From Sediminibacillus halophilus (GTDB taxonomy: Bacteria; Bacillota; Bacilli; Bacillales; Amphibacillaceae), in contig NZ_FNHF01000001.1 of NCBI RefSeq assembly GCF_900103695.1, positions 868,001-932,000 of the forward strand: DNA of 64,000 nucleotides, given 5' to 3'. Both the position numbers and the translations under genes were made by a program. Positions within the stretch are counted from its first letter, which is position 1; every line of letters starts with the position of its first letter. Below the pieces are notes generated by a model, which had not been told where the DNA came from, searched no databases, and saw only the letters and a list, made by a program, of their open reading frames with translations. Shown one piece after another: positions 1-8,455 of this stretch.

Positions 1-1099
1 CGTTATCCACCACCCGCATCATCTGTCCTGGGTTCAAACAGTATGTATTTGCTGCACATACTTCCGTATGGAGTTTGATTTTGTTTTGGGTGCACGGTTC
101 TTCATAACCATTTAACAGCATGTCAAAGAATTCTTCACCATCCACCAGTACTTGTTCAGCCTCTTTTTCTTCCGATTGCAGGGAGGTGTACAACGACAAG
201 TCTTGTAGCAGCTGCTTCATGTATGCTATTTTATTGAATAAAATTTCTGCATACTCCAGTCTTTCTTCTTCCGACAGCAACCGTCCTCCCCACAAACTCT
301 CCGAGTACGCCTGGATGACCGTTAAGGGTGTCTTTAAATCATGGGAAAGGGCAGCCACGATAAATTGCTTTTCTTGCTGCTGTTGAACAAGTTCCTGCCT
401 TGTTCTCTCTATTTGTTTTTTCATTTGATAGAAATGGGCAATCAATTCACCGATCTCGTCACGAGAATGGTTCCATTGATCGTTTAACGGCTCCCCATTG
501 GCAAATGCCATCATATTCTCGCGCAATTGGCCAAGCGGCCGGGTTAGCTTGCGATGAAGAAGCCAGATAACCGTGCCATAGACAAGCACAACAAACAAGC
601 CGAGAATACCGCCGACCATGATGGTTCTGTTGTTCACACCATCTATCCATACATCCCTTGGAAGCGTGATTTCGTAAATGCCTGTCAACTCTCTATCATG
701 AAAGACTGTTTGTTTCAACGAATAGGTACGAGCATGCTTGCTCAAGTGATTCAATCCACTGTAAAGGCGGGAAGTGTCTACCTGCAAGAGTCTGCCAGCA
801 TATGAATCATCCCATGAAGAATAGAGGGTAATACCGTCGGGACGATAAAGCGTGATTCGAATGGAGCCTGTCGCCGCTTTCTCGATTTCCTGATAGTTTT
901 CCCGAGGCTGAATGTGATATAGTTTTTCCTCCTGCAGGATAGTCTCCAACTCCTCCATTTGCTGTCTCGCCGCTACAAACTCCCGAAGATCCTGACGACG
1001 ATCAAAGTGACTGATGCTTATGTATAATCCATACACGGCTGCGAAAGGCAGAAGAAGTACGATCAAGTAACTTAAAGCAAGCCAGGTTTTTATCCTCAT
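1..1099 (-). CDS. Sensor histidine kinase, partial (C-terminus beyond left edge)
   Basis: Membrane sensor kinase that should phosphorylate the response regulator encoded just upstream. The frame is open from an ATG at 1099 to the window edge, 366 codons. Visible in order: a membrane segment near residues 5-25, an extracytoplasmic sensor region to about 155, a second membrane segment about 156-176, a HAMP-like linker, then a HisKA dimerisation domain with the H-box ALSHDLKTPLTVIQAYSESL and phospho-acceptor His253. The N-box starts near the edge (MRVVDN), and the rest of the ATPase domain is outside. The start overlaps the regulator stop by 3 bases (ATGA), so the two are translationally coupled. 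The signal sensed is not recognisable. Confidence 0.9.
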   Translation of the reverse strand, partial: MRIKTWLALSYLIVLLLPFAAVYGLYISISHFDRRQDLREFVAARQQMEELETILQEEKLYHIQPRENYQEIEKAATGSIRITLYRPDGITLYSSWDDSYAGRLLQVDTSRLYSGLNHLSKHARTYSLKQTVFHDRELTGIYEITLPRDVWIDGVNNRTIMVGGILGLFVVLVYGTVIWLLHRKLTRPLGQLRENMMAFANGEPLNDQWNHSRDEIGELIAHFYQMKKQIERTRQELVQQQQEKQFIVAALSHDLKTPLTVIQAYSESLWGGRLLSEEERLEYAEILFNKIAYMKQLLQDLSLYTSLQSEEKEAEQVLVDGEEFFDMLLNGYEEPCTQNKIKLHTEVCAANTYCLNPGQMMRVVDN

Positions 1100-1806
1100 T
1101 CAATAGACTCCCCGATGAAGCGGTAGCCGACACCCCATACTGTTTCAATGTATTTTGCCGATCTTGTTTCATCCTTTAATTTCGTACGCAGACTTTTGAT
1201 ATGGACTGTTACTGTATTGTTGCCTTGTAGTTCCTGCTGCTCCCAAATGTGATGGTACAACTCCGATTTTGAAAAGGTTTTAAACGTATTTTTGGCAAGT
1301 AAGAATAGTAACTCCCTTTCTTTCGCAGATAAAGGGACGACAACCTTATCCAACCTGATAACATTGTTGGTAAAATCGATTTCCAACCCACCGGAGAAAA
1401 ATTGCTTATCAGCATGTCCGGTTTTATTCCTGTACCTGCGATATCGGCGGAGGTGTGAACTAATTCGCGCGCTCAATTCACCTAGACTGAATGGTTTGGT
1501 TAAATAATCGTCCGCACCTAAATCCAGCCCTTGTATTTTGTGCTCCTGCTCTTGCCTTGCACTCACGATCAAAAGCGGCACATCACTTTCCAGGCGGATT
1601 TTTTCGCTTAATTGAAAGCCATCCATTTCTGGAAGCATCAAATCGACCAAAATCAAATCAAATCTGCTATTTTTAAATTCATCCCATCCCTCGCTGCCAG
1701 TGGATGCCCATGTCGGAAGGTAACACTCTTGCCGCAGGTGATCCATCATAACTCTGGCAATCTCTGCATCATCCTCGACGATTAATATTTTTTCTTGATT
1801 TGTCAT
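1096..1806 (-). CDS. OmpR/PhoB-family response regulator
   Basis: Cytoplasmic DNA-binding regulator, partner of the adjacent histidine kinase. Receiver domain at residues 5-120 with the acidic pair D12/D13, phospho-acceptor D55 in LVDLMLPEMDG, S82 and K104 (TKPFS). A winged-helix effector domain follows at about 135-232, ending in the usual WGVGYRF. Length 236 aa is normal for the family. The start ATG has an AGAGGGG ribosome site 8 bases upstream. The regulated genes are not evident; neighbours upstream are unrelated. Family assignment is secure, the specific orthologue is not. Confidence 0.95.
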   Translation of the reverse strand: MTNQEKILIVEDDAEIARVMMDHLRQECYLPTWASTGSEGWDEFKNSRFDLILVDLMLPEMDGFQLSEKIRLESDVPLLIVSARQEQEHKIQGLDLGADDYLTKPFSLGELSARISSHLRRYRRYRNKTGHADKQFFSGGLEIDFTNNVIRLDKVVVPLSAKERELLFLLAKNTFKTFSKSELYHHIWEQQELQGNNTVTVHIKSLRTKLKDETRSAKYIETVWGVGYRFIGESIE

Positions 1807-1940
1807 TACCAGACCCCTCTTTCACGTTCTATTATAATGGCGGGTATTAGCTTTAGAGAAAATCTTTATAAATGCTTAATAAATTGAAAGTCAACTTCTT
1901 CATTATAGAAGAAACTCCTATTGTATGGATGTCTAAAATA

Positions 1941-1985
1941 AAGAAAGGACCACCCTCAGTCATCGAACATGACTTTGGGCAGTCC
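1941..1985 (-). terminator. Rho-independent terminator of the MazG-like gene
   Basis: On the minus strand GGACTGCCC and AAGTCAT pair across a short loop with ATGACT and GGGTGGTCC, followed by TTTCTTTATTTT. It begins 4 bases after the stop of the MazG-like gene. Confidence 0.75.
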
Positions 1986-1988
1986 ATT

Positions 1989-2366
1989 TCAGCTTTTCCT
2001 GCCATCCTTATTTTTCCGATGTTTCACTTCTTCCATTTTCTTATAAAAACTGTCCTCTAAATCTATCTCAAAATAATTCGCCATTTTGGTTATGTAAGCA
2101 ACACAGTCAGCGAGTTCTTTTCCGACATCCTCTTTAACGTGAGCCTTAGCCCTATCAAACGCTTCCTGTTCTGCCTTGCCCTCTTGAATAGCTTTATTTG
2201 TAAGATTAAAAGCCTTTCTAAACTCTTCGGCCACCTCTGCCACTTCCGTTGTCAGCAGCATATAGTTATTTAATAAATCTTCCCTGCTTGCTTCATAGCT
2301 TTCCTTCCTGATTTCCCAGCCCATTTCCTTCTGAAAAGAATCTGCATCTTGCTGCAATTGTTTCAT
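1989..2366 (-). CDS. MazG-like nucleotide pyrophosphohydrolase family protein
   Basis: All-alpha NTP pyrophosphohydrolase family, cytoplasmic, probably hydrolysing non-canonical or excess nucleotides. The MazG-type metal-binding pattern is visible: TEVAEVAEEF near residues 40-49 and ELADCVAYITKMAN around 85-98, giving the paired E..E and E..D groups. The start chosen is the ATG at 2366 (MKQLQQDADSF) because AAGGAAGGG lies just upstream; an in-frame ATG 11 codons earlier has no ribosome site. 125 aa. Substrate unknown. It stands alone with its own terminator. Confidence 0.75.
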   Translation of the reverse strand: MKQLQQDADSFQKEMGWEIRKESYEASREDLLNNYMLLTTEVAEVAEEFRKAFNLTNKAIQEGKAEQEAFDRAKAHVKEDVGKELADCVAYITKMANYFEIDLEDSFYKKMEEVKHRKNKDGRKS

Positions 2367-2426
2367 TTTTTCACCCTTCCTTGCGAAAAACGTTTCCAAA
2401 CGTCTTTCAGCCTGCTTTTCTTCAGC

Positions 2427-3842
2427 TTAATAAACAACATACCACATAAATTGGATATAGGCTTGAACCATGAAATAAAAAACAATGCTGTAGCCAAGGT
2501 TGAAACGAAAGCCGTTTTTCAGAATGCTCAATCCGTTCGTTGCACTCAAAATAATGATGGGGAGAATGACCGGCGACAGCAGAACCGATATGACGCTCCC
2601 AGAGGTCAACGACAACACAACCAACTCCGGAGGATATGGCATATCCACATGCTGGAGAATTCCGGCAACCAAAACGATGACCGTCAATGGACCCAAGCCC
2701 AAAAACCCTAGAAGGATGGTTGTGAATGGCAAGATGACTAGGAAATTCATGAACGGTACAGCATCCTCTAAATAAAACAACCCTTCTACCAAGTAGTTGC
2801 CTATACCCGACTGATTGACTGCATAGATTAGCATCCCGGCAGCAAGCAGTAGACTGAATTGCTGGGATTTGTATTTCATGTCCACCCCAAAATATTGCTT
2901 TGCCTGGCCTATAAGACTTCCTATTCGTTTTTTAAGGATAAAGTAACCACAGGTCCATACGATAATGACAGGCGGGATGACTATTAATAATCCCCACCCT
3001 AGGAAGATATGAAGAAGAAAAATAGTCGTAAACAATGAGACAAACAGGATGGCGAATTCCAGTACATGTTTTCTTGTATGGTTTTCTTGTTCATTTGATT
3101 TTACCAGTCTATCAATCTCAGATTTAATTCCTGCTGTAAAGTTTATTCCATACTGTTTTTCTTTTCTTGCAGCAAACCATACAGCCAATCCAGTCCCCGC
3201 GAGCGAAATCATCAGCCCTTGGGCGATTGTTCCTCCCAAAGATGCGTCCAAATGGTCGACGGCAAATGCAAAACTCGGTATGCTGACAACCCAAAGTGTT
3301 GTCAACGCAAAGGAACGCAACAAGGCAGTACCCTTGAAATATTCCCAGGCCTCGCCCGTTTTGTCGCGAAGAAACGCATGGATAAATTGATACATCATCG
3401 GAATACAGCCAAACAGCAGAAAATAGGCAATAAGCTGATTGACCAACATGATGCCAAAATAAAACTTTCTGCTAGTATCCAGAAAATGGTGGGCAGCATT
3501 CATAATACTGTCAATGTAAGGTTCCTCACGCAGAATCCAGCCTATGACCGGAACAATCAGCAATAAAGCAATCAGGCTGCGCATCTGAATGATTCCTTCC
3601 AGAAGAAAGGAAAGAAAAGAACCGCCTGACGCTAGTTGAATAGAGGTTGCCACTGCCAACAAAAACAATGGAACCGTAAACGAGCGGAGCGGTAAAATCA
3701 ATGCAGCAAAAAGGACAGCTGCAATTCCTGCCACAGACAAAATCCATTCCCCTGCATAAGAAGGAGTCAAAAAGGTAACATAATGCATCACAGCATAGAT
3801 AAGGACGGCTGCCGCAAACCCTGAAGCAGCAATACTTTTCAT
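2427..3842 (-). CDS. Polytopic membrane protein, probable permease, family not recognised
   Basis: About 471 aa and rich in hydrophobic segments, roughly 11-13 predicted membrane helices. The N-terminal half carries the loop REEPYIDSIMNAAHHFLDTS, the middle has a charged cytoplasmic stretch near KSEIDRLVKSNEQEN, and the C-terminal half is again strongly hydrophobic. The layout of two hydrophobic halves resembles ion-transporter-like permeases, but I see no diagnostic motif. The start at 3842 (MKSIAASGF) has AGGAG 8 bases upstream; the 74-codon upstream extension lacks a ribosome site and reads unlike a protein. Function not assigned. Confidence 0.7.
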   Translation of the reverse strand: MKSIAASGFAAAVLIYAVMHYVTFLTPSYAGEWILSVAGIAAVLFAALILPLRSFTVPLFLLAVATSIQLASGGSFLSFLLEGIIQMRSLIALLLIVPVIGWILREEPYIDSIMNAAHHFLDTSRKFYFGIMLVNQLIAYFLLFGCIPMMYQFIHAFLRDKTGEAWEYFKGTALLRSFALTTLWVVSIPSFAFAVDHLDASLGGTIAQGLMISLAGTGLAVWFAARKEKQYGINFTAGIKSEIDRLVKSNEQENHTRKHVLEFAILFVSLFTTIFLLHIFLGWGLLIVIPPVIIVWTCGYFILKKRIGSLIGQAKQYFGVDMKYKSQQFSLLLAAGMLIYAVNQSGIGNYLVEGLFYLEDAVPFMNFLVILPFTTILLGFLGLGPLTVIVLVAGILQHVDMPYPPELVVLSLTSGSVISVLLSPVILPIIILSATNGLSILKNGFRFNLGYSIVFYFMVQAYIQFMWYVVY

Positions 3843-4079
3843 ATTAAAAACTCCTAAACTAGTTGAATCACGATTCTGTTTCTCCATTTTATTATAGCAT
3901 GATAAAGGAACAACCCTTATCTGATCGAAAGCCATTGCGCATTTTGTAATCGGAATGAAAGCCTCGGCTTGATACCCAAGACGGAAATTCTTCACTGCCG
4001 TCAGAAAAAGGGGAGCTGATAAAAACATCCAAGGACAATCAAATTGTATTTCCCATAATGGCATGAGCTTGTCGATCTA

Positions 4080-4586
4080 TTATTCCACCATTTTTCTCTG
4101 AATCCGTATCTGCCCCCTGTGATTAATTTCATCCTCCATTACATGGAACCAGATAAAAAAGTGATTAGAAGGCTGACCATCCCATTGTATATCCTCATAA
4201 AGCAATTTATCATTCCGCAGCCGGAATTCCGCCAATGTTCTTTGACGAACTTTAACAAGTTTATCAAGATAAAAATCAAGAGGATTTCCATTAATTTCAG
4301 ATCGACCTTGATGCCCAAGGCTGTAAGCAGCTCCCCGCTCGGTCTTTTCCTCATCATTTGGGCTTCGTCCATCAAATACTTCTATTTGGAAACCGACTTC
4401 TACTGCTGCCATATGTAGTAACAAGGCACCAATACTATTGCTTTTTTCCGTTGGCAAGTAATCGAGCTGCTCCGTCGAAAGGCCACTAACAGCATCGAGT
4501 GTCGTCTTTCTTGCATACTCCATCATCGACACAAGATGTCCGATTTGGGGTGTGTAACCCGATTTTTCTCTTACTTTATAATCCAT
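4080..4586 (-). CDS. DinB-like (DUF664) four-helix metalloprotein
   Basis: Member of the DinB/YfiT superfamily, small helical-bundle proteins that usually bind a divalent metal through three histidines and often act as thiol-dependent transferases. Visible: LLLHMAAVE around residues 56-64 and the C-terminal HVMEDEINHRGQIRIQRK, which supplies the typical late histidines. 168 aa, standard length. Start supported by AAAGGAG. A second DinB-like gene lies 305 bases away on the opposite strand but the two are not close in sequence. Substrate unknown. Confidence 0.8.
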   Translation of the reverse strand: MDYKVREKSGYTPQIGHLVSMMEYARKTTLDAVSGLSTEQLDYLPTEKSNSIGALLLHMAAVEVGFQIEVFDGRSPNDEEKTERGAAYSLGHQGRSEINGNPLDFYLDKLVKVRQRTLAEFRLRNDKLLYEDIQWDGQPSNHFFIWFHVMEDEINHRGQIRIQRKMVE

Positions 4587-4796
4587 AATTGACTCCTTTC
4601 GTTACGTCTTATCAAAGTCTTCTTTGCTTATATTACTCTCTAGATAAGACACTCACTTCCCCCCTTTCCCGGGGAATATAAGCGAAAGAAAAAGGGACAA
4701 GTAGCATAATTACAGAAAAATGTTTGCCATCCCAATACCTATCCTTCACAATGCTTCTTCATAGTTAGTCTAACAAATTTTTCTAAAGTGAAAACA

Positions 4797-4828
4797 GCAA
4801 ATTACAGAAGGATATCCCTGTAATTTGC
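4797..4828. repeat. 11-bp perfect inverted repeat (stem-loop) upstream of dinB-like gene
   Basis: GCAAATTACAG and CTGTAATTTGC flank a 10-base loop, with no T-run after it. It lies in the roughly 300-base gap between the two divergent DinB-like genes, 62 bases before the start of the plus-strand one. It may be an operator or a leader hairpin. No other element was seen in this gap. Confidence 0.5.
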
Positions 4829-4890
4829 CGAATGAAACAAAGAACCGGAAGCATAAAATAAATGTACGTAATCTGGAGAGGAGCTGGAAA

Positions 4891-5421
4891 ATGAACTTTC
4901 GGATAAACGAGTCAATCGAAATTCTCGAACGAACACCTCACACCCTAGGAGCCTTTTTGACAGGATTATCTAACGGCTGGCTTCATTGTAATGAGGGCCA
5001 AGGGACTTGGAATGCTGATGAAGTAATCGGCCATCTTATTGATGCGGAAAAAACAAACTGGGTGCCGCGAATCAAAACTATTTTAGACCAAGGGGAAGAT
5101 ACCTCCTTTCCACCCTTTGATCGGTTTGCCCACTTGAATCAATCGGAAGAAAAAACGGTTGATCAAAAGTTGGAGGAGTTTAAAACACTGAGAGCCGAAA
5201 ACATCTCTCTTATTCAACGGCTTATTGTTTCTGAACAGCAGTTTGAATGGATCGGCAACCACCCGGCCTTTGGTGAAGTGAAACTCCGGGAACTGCTTTC
5301 AACCTGGGTAGTTCACGATTTTACCCACATTTCTCAAATCGTCCGGGTGATGGCAGAACGCTACCGTACTGATGTAGGACCCTGGCAGGAATACTTGGGC
5401 ATTCTTAACCGCTCCAAGTAA
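4891..5421 (+). CDS. DinB family protein
   Basis: Second DinB/YfiT-like helical-bundle protein, 176 aa. Visible: [15 protein letters not shown] with the first metal-type histidine near residue 48, and the C-terminal [20 protein letters not shown] with two histidines, both typical of the family. The start is ATG 4891, which follows GGAGAGGAG by 8 bases; an earlier in-frame ATG at 4825 sits inside a stem-loop and lacks a ribosome site. Cytoplasmic, function unknown, possibly in thiol or xenobiotic detoxification as for other DinB-like proteins. Confidence 0.8.
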   Translation: MNFRINESIEILERTPHTLGAFLTGLSNGWLHCNEGQGTWNADEVIGHLIDAEKTNWVPRIKTILDQGEDTSFPPFDRFAHLNQSEEKTVDQKLEEFKTLRAENISLIQRLIVSEQQFEWIGNHPAFGEVKLRELLSTWVVHDFTHISQIVRVMAERYRTDVGPWQEYLGILNRSK

Positions 5422-5527
5422 CAAATGTCCAGAGGGGAATGTTAGGAAATACGGATCCTTTCAGGCAAATGGAATCGCTTCTCTACCAAAAGACCTCTTG
5501 CCGAATAGGCAGTTCAAGTCAGTACTC

Positions 5528-6538
5528 TCACTTCCTAAAAGCTTTATAAAAACCCGTCACCGTGTCTATCAGCAAAGTTATAACAAAAGCAGCAAGAGCC
5601 AGATTGTACGATAGCTTCCAGACTGTTTTTATGGTCGTGTATTCTTCCTGCTGCTTACTGATTCCCCAGCTATCGCTGAGCTGTTGAACAAAATCTGGAT
5701 TTAAAATCGCCTGATCTCTCAATATAAACATCGCCAGTAAAAAAATTGCACCATTTATCACCAGGTTGGCGATTGCCAGATTTTTGGTCCACCTTCCAGC
5801 CATTAGTTTTGAGATCTCTTTTACAATTCCAATTGCTACCATTAGGTAAATAAGCGGCATTAGTTCTAACAGCTTCTCTTCATTCAAAAAAGGAATTGTG
5901 GCTTCCAAGTGATGATCCTCGAATAAAAGAACTCCGAACAAGTGATTAGAAAACCGCACTAGTACCAATAGTAGTATGGAAAAAATAATTCCTGTTAGGA
6001 CATCACCGCGTTTTATTTGTTTTTTCTTGTCAGGAACAGGCGGGAGTTCGGACGGGTTCCAATTTTTCCGATTATATCCCCCTGACAATCCAGGTGGTGC
6101 CACACCAAAATATTGAGCAGCAGCGAAACCAGCCGTAATCCAGGCAAACACTTGTGTTGCGGTAACAAATAGGGAAATAAGAAGATCGACAAAATGGTGT
6201 AGAATGCTCATGGGCGTCAGGATTGTTTCCACTGCAAAAATGATCCCCATGGCGGAGACAGTTATAATTAAAACCATTTTCATTACAGATAAATAGGCTG
6301 GAAACAGGTCTGGTCCTACTAAGAAGCGGCTGGTACCACGGTACTCTTCCGCCAACTCTGCTGGACTCCCTAATTCTATTAATACCCTTTCTATATCCGT
6401 ATTCTCTACCGGACGGCCATCGTTCCTTTCTTCCAGCATATCCTCAATCAAGCCTCGTAATTCCTCAGCAATATCTATCCGCTGCCCCTGCGGAAGACGT
6501 TGCGTGACCGCGTATATATAGCGCTCAACCATTTCCAT
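5528..6538 (-). CDS. HAAS-domain integral membrane protein, PadR partner
   Basis: About 336 aa. The N-terminal cytoplasmic helical domain (EELRGLIEDMLEERN, then IERVLIELGSPAELAEEYRG) is the HAAS signalling domain, usually encoded right after a PadR-type regulator. It is followed by about seven membrane segments. The start is taken at ATG 6538, with GTGAGGAAA 8 bases before it, overlapping the padR stop by 14 bases; ATG 6532 is also possible. Co-transcribed and probably translationally coupled with padR. Likely a membrane partner in an envelope-stress or drug response; the ligand is unknown. Confidence 0.8.
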   Translation of the reverse strand: MEMVERYIYAVTQRLPQGQRIDIAEELRGLIEDMLEERNDGRPVENTDIERVLIELGSPAELAEEYRGTSRFLVGPDLFPAYLSVMKMVLIITVSAMGIIFAVETILTPMSILHHFVDLLISLFVTATQVFAWITAGFAAAQYFGVAPPGLSGGYNRKNWNPSELPPVPDKKKQIKRGDVLTGIIFSILLLVLVRFSNHLFGVLLFEDHHLEATIPFLNEEKLLELMPLIYLMVAIGIVKEISKLMAGRWTKNLAIANLVINGAIFLLAMFILRDQAILNPDFVQQLSDSWGISKQQEEYTTIKTVWKLSYNLALAAFVITLLIDTVTGFYKAFRK

Positions 6539-6887
6539 CGTTTGTTTCCTCACTTTCTCTGAGTAATCCTTCCATATTGCCGACAATGCTTTTCCACTCG
6601 TTTTTCAACTGGGCAAAGACTTCTTTTCCTTTCCTGCTTAACAAATAATATTTGCGCGGCCGACCCTCGTTGGTGTCCCACTTGCTCTCCAACAACCCTT
6701 GTTTTTCCAATCTTCTCAACAACGGATATAACGTTCCCGGTTCTACGTGCATTCCTTTATCACTGAGAATGCTTACCAGTGAATAGCCATATTGTGGTTT
6801 ATCCAACTGGCTGAGAACCCCTATTGTAATCGTTCCGCGACGCAATTCCTGCAGCAGTTTGTCGACCAATTCATCTACTTCGCTCAT
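6525..6887 (-). CDS. PadR-family transcriptional regulator
   Basis: Winged-helix repressor, 120 aa. Visible: LRRGTITIGVLSQLDKPQYGYSLVSILS, then the hallmark EPGTLYPLLRRLEKQGLLES recognition region and GRPRKYYLLSRKGKE wing. The start is ATG 6887 preceded by CAGGAG 8 bases upstream; a 7-codon extension would run into the promoter. The inverted repeat at 6910-6930, inside its own promoter, is the probable autoregulatory operator. First gene of a two-gene operon with the HAAS membrane protein. Confidence 0.92.
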   Translation of the reverse strand: MSEVDELVDKLLQELRRGTITIGVLSQLDKPQYGYSLVSILSDKGMHVEPGTLYPLLRRLEKQGLLESKWDTNEGRPRKYYLLSRKGKEVFAQLKNEWKSIVGNMEGLLRESEETNDGNG

Positions 6888-6906
6888 ACAATCAACTCCT
6901 GATTCC

Positions 6907-6936
6907 ATTATAGTGTATGTCGCACACTATTGTAAA
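6907..6936 (-). promoter_or_regulatory. padR promoter with overlapping PadR-type operator
   Basis: On the minus strand TTTACA (6931-6936), an 18-base spacer, then TATAAT (6907-6912). The inverted repeat ATAGTGT-N7-ACACTAT at 6910-6930 fills the spacer, the arrangement expected for autorepression. Promoter boxes and repeat are seen directly; assignment of the repeat to this PadR is inferred from position. Confidence 0.75.
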
Positions 6937-7031
6937 TGACACATTATTGTAATCAATATTCTTTTTGATTCTAACGTAACGACCTGAGCAGATTTGATGG
7001 TAAACTAAATAGGAAAGATGGTGGTTATAAA

Positions 7032-7622
7032 GTGGAGAAAAGGTTTGTTATCAGTCTATGGGTGTCACAAATCGTATTTGTTTTATTACTTCCGATTTGG
7101 ATAACCCTTACTGAATATCTGCATTCCCTCGTGTTGATTGTTGTTTGGGTTTGCTACAGTTTTGCTTTCTTTTCTATTAGCAGCATCGCATTTAAGAAGC
7201 GCTTCAAGATTGCCAAAAAGTCGCTGAATGTATGTATCATCGTTTATAGTATTTTCTTGCTTGTCCTTTTGTTTTTCCGTCCGGCAGGCCCAGTCTATGA
7301 CAATTACAATATAATTCCCTTCAAAACAATAATGTTTTACCTGGATGGAGAGACGTCTCCATTCATTTCTTTTTACAACCTCGCTGCCAATATCGGGCTG
7401 TTTATCCCTTTTGGTATCTACTATTGCTGTAAAAGAGAGGAAGCGAAACTTACGTATCTGGTGGGAATGGCCATTGCTTCCGTATGCTTGGTTGAGATTC
7501 TGCAGTTTCTTACCCACCGCGGAAGCATGGATATCGACGATTTAATCCTGAACACCAGTGGCATTCTACTTGGCTATCTAATCTACCCGCTCTTTAGAAA
7601 AGTTTTTTCTATCGTACATTAA
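7032..7622 (+). CDS. VanZ-like family membrane protein
   Basis: 196 aa, about five membrane helices. VanZ-family marks are clear: NIIPFKTI around residues 93-100, NLAANIGLFIPFG about 116-128, and the C-terminal EILQFLTHRGSMDIDDLILN. VanZ relatives confer low-level teicoplanin tolerance or act in envelope maintenance; the true role here is unknown. The start is GTG with only a weak ribosome site (GGTGG). It is followed 38 bases later by a long nested inverted repeat that may terminate it. Confidence 0.8.
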   Translation: MEKRFVISLWVSQIVFVLLLPIWITLTEYLHSLVLIVVWVCYSFAFFSISSIAFKKRFKIAKKSLNVCIIVYSIFLLVLLFFRPAGPVYDNYNIIPFKTIMFYLDGETSPFISFYNLAANIGLFIPFGIYYCCKREEAKLTYLVGMAIASVCLVEILQFLTHRGSMDIDDLILNTSGILLGYLIYPLFRKVFSIVH

Positions 7623-7660
7623 AGAGGCTCAGACAAAAGGATCGTTGCCAAAACAAAAAA

Positions 7661-7754
7661 CCGAACGTGTTCGAACGGTGGTTACCCCAAAAGTTAGTTT
7701 TTTCACTCTAACTTTTGGGGGGCGGTACCAACTGGGCCATTCGAACACGTTCGG
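7661..7754. repeat. 94-base nested inverted repeat, possible terminator or small mobile repeat
   Basis: Outer arms CCGAACGTGTTCGAA (7661-7675) and TTCGAACACGTTCGG (7740-7754) match perfectly over 15 bp. Inside lies a second perfect 13-bp pair, CCCCAAAAGTTAG (7685-7697) with CTAACTTTTGGGG (7708-7720). T-rich sequence follows on the plus strand and A-rich precedes. It sits between the convergent VanZ-like and GNAT-side genes, so it could stop transcription both ways, but its size and double palindrome are unusual for a simple terminator. Confidence 0.8.
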
Positions 7755-7971
7755 TCTTTTTAATTTTTTTACAATAGCGCAAATTAACTTTCTCTTTTTT
7801 TGAAGGGTGATAAATACTACACAAATCCACTTCACTTTCAGCAGGCACAAGCTGAAAGTCCCGCATAAAAGCGTTTCGGACTTCCTGTGAAAACGGAAGC
7901 CGTGCCTCTTTCCAGGCCTTGTATTTTCCGGCTGATTCATAACTTTTCCACTTAGTAAAAGATGTTTTCAC
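7708..7971 (-). CDS. Small hypothetical protein, C-terminus running into the inverted repeat
   Basis: Open frame of 87 codons from a GTG 7 bases after the stop of the GNAT gene. The N-terminal 65 residues are charged and look globular (KWKSYESAGKYKAWKEARLP). The last 20 or so codons are read from the inverted repeat, and the stop lies in its inner arm, so the original 3' end may have been altered. No family is recognised and the ribosome site is weak. It could be a real third gene of the operon or a chance frame. Confidence 0.35.
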   Translation of the reverse strand: MKTSFTKWKSYESAGKYKAWKEARLPFSQEVRNAFMRDFQLVPAESEVDLCSIYHPSKKEKVNLRYCKKIKKTERVRMAQLVPPPKS

Positions 7972-7978
7972 GTAACTT

Positions 7979-8422
7979 CTAGTTCAATTCCTTTTCTAAA
8001 ACGATTTTCAATTCCCCTGCCGTATCAAGGTACGTGCCAGTGATAGCAAAACCTGTTTTGATATTCAGTAGCAGCATAGAACGCCACCGATTCATTGTTT
8101 TTGTTTGTATCCTGTCATACCCCTTTTCGCGTAAATATCCGTGCTGATGGTGCATCAAAGCGGAAGCAATCCCCATGTTTCGGTAATTAGCGTTCACTCC
8201 CCCTAACCAGCTATAAAATTTTTTCTCATCAAGCGGGTAGCCGATTTTATAACCGATCACCGTATCGTGATCAAAAGCCAGCGTAAATAGCAGCTGCTGC
8301 CTTTTTGTTATTTTTTCAGCTAGGTTGTCTCCATCCTCAAATATGGAATCATGCAGCAGCAGTATCCCTTCAAGTATTGGGTCCTCTGGTATATTGACTA
8401 CATTTTCATAGGTGATATTCAC
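7979..8422 (-). CDS. GNAT-family N-acetyltransferase
   Basis: About 147 aa. The acetyl-CoA binding motif A is seen as GGVNANYRNMGIASALMHHQH, preceded by the beta strand HDTVIGYKIGY. The C-terminal strand pair around NIKTGFAITGTY fits the fold. The start is uncertain: GTG 8422 has GGGAGGG 9 bases upstream, while ATG 8440 has a poor site. It lies 33 bases after the 2-hydroxyacid dehydrogenase stop and may be the tail of the sugar operon or independent. Substrate unknown. Confidence 0.75.
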   Translation of the reverse strand: MNITYENVVNIPEDPILEGILLLHDSIFEDGDNLAEKITKRQQLLFTLAFDHDTVIGYKIGYPLDEKKFYSWLGGVNANYRNMGIASALMHHQHGYLREKGYDRIQTKTMNRWRSMLLLNIKTGFAITGTYLDTAGELKIVLEKELN

Positions 8423-8455
8423 CCCTGTATGCCCTCCCATTTATCTAAATTTCCA

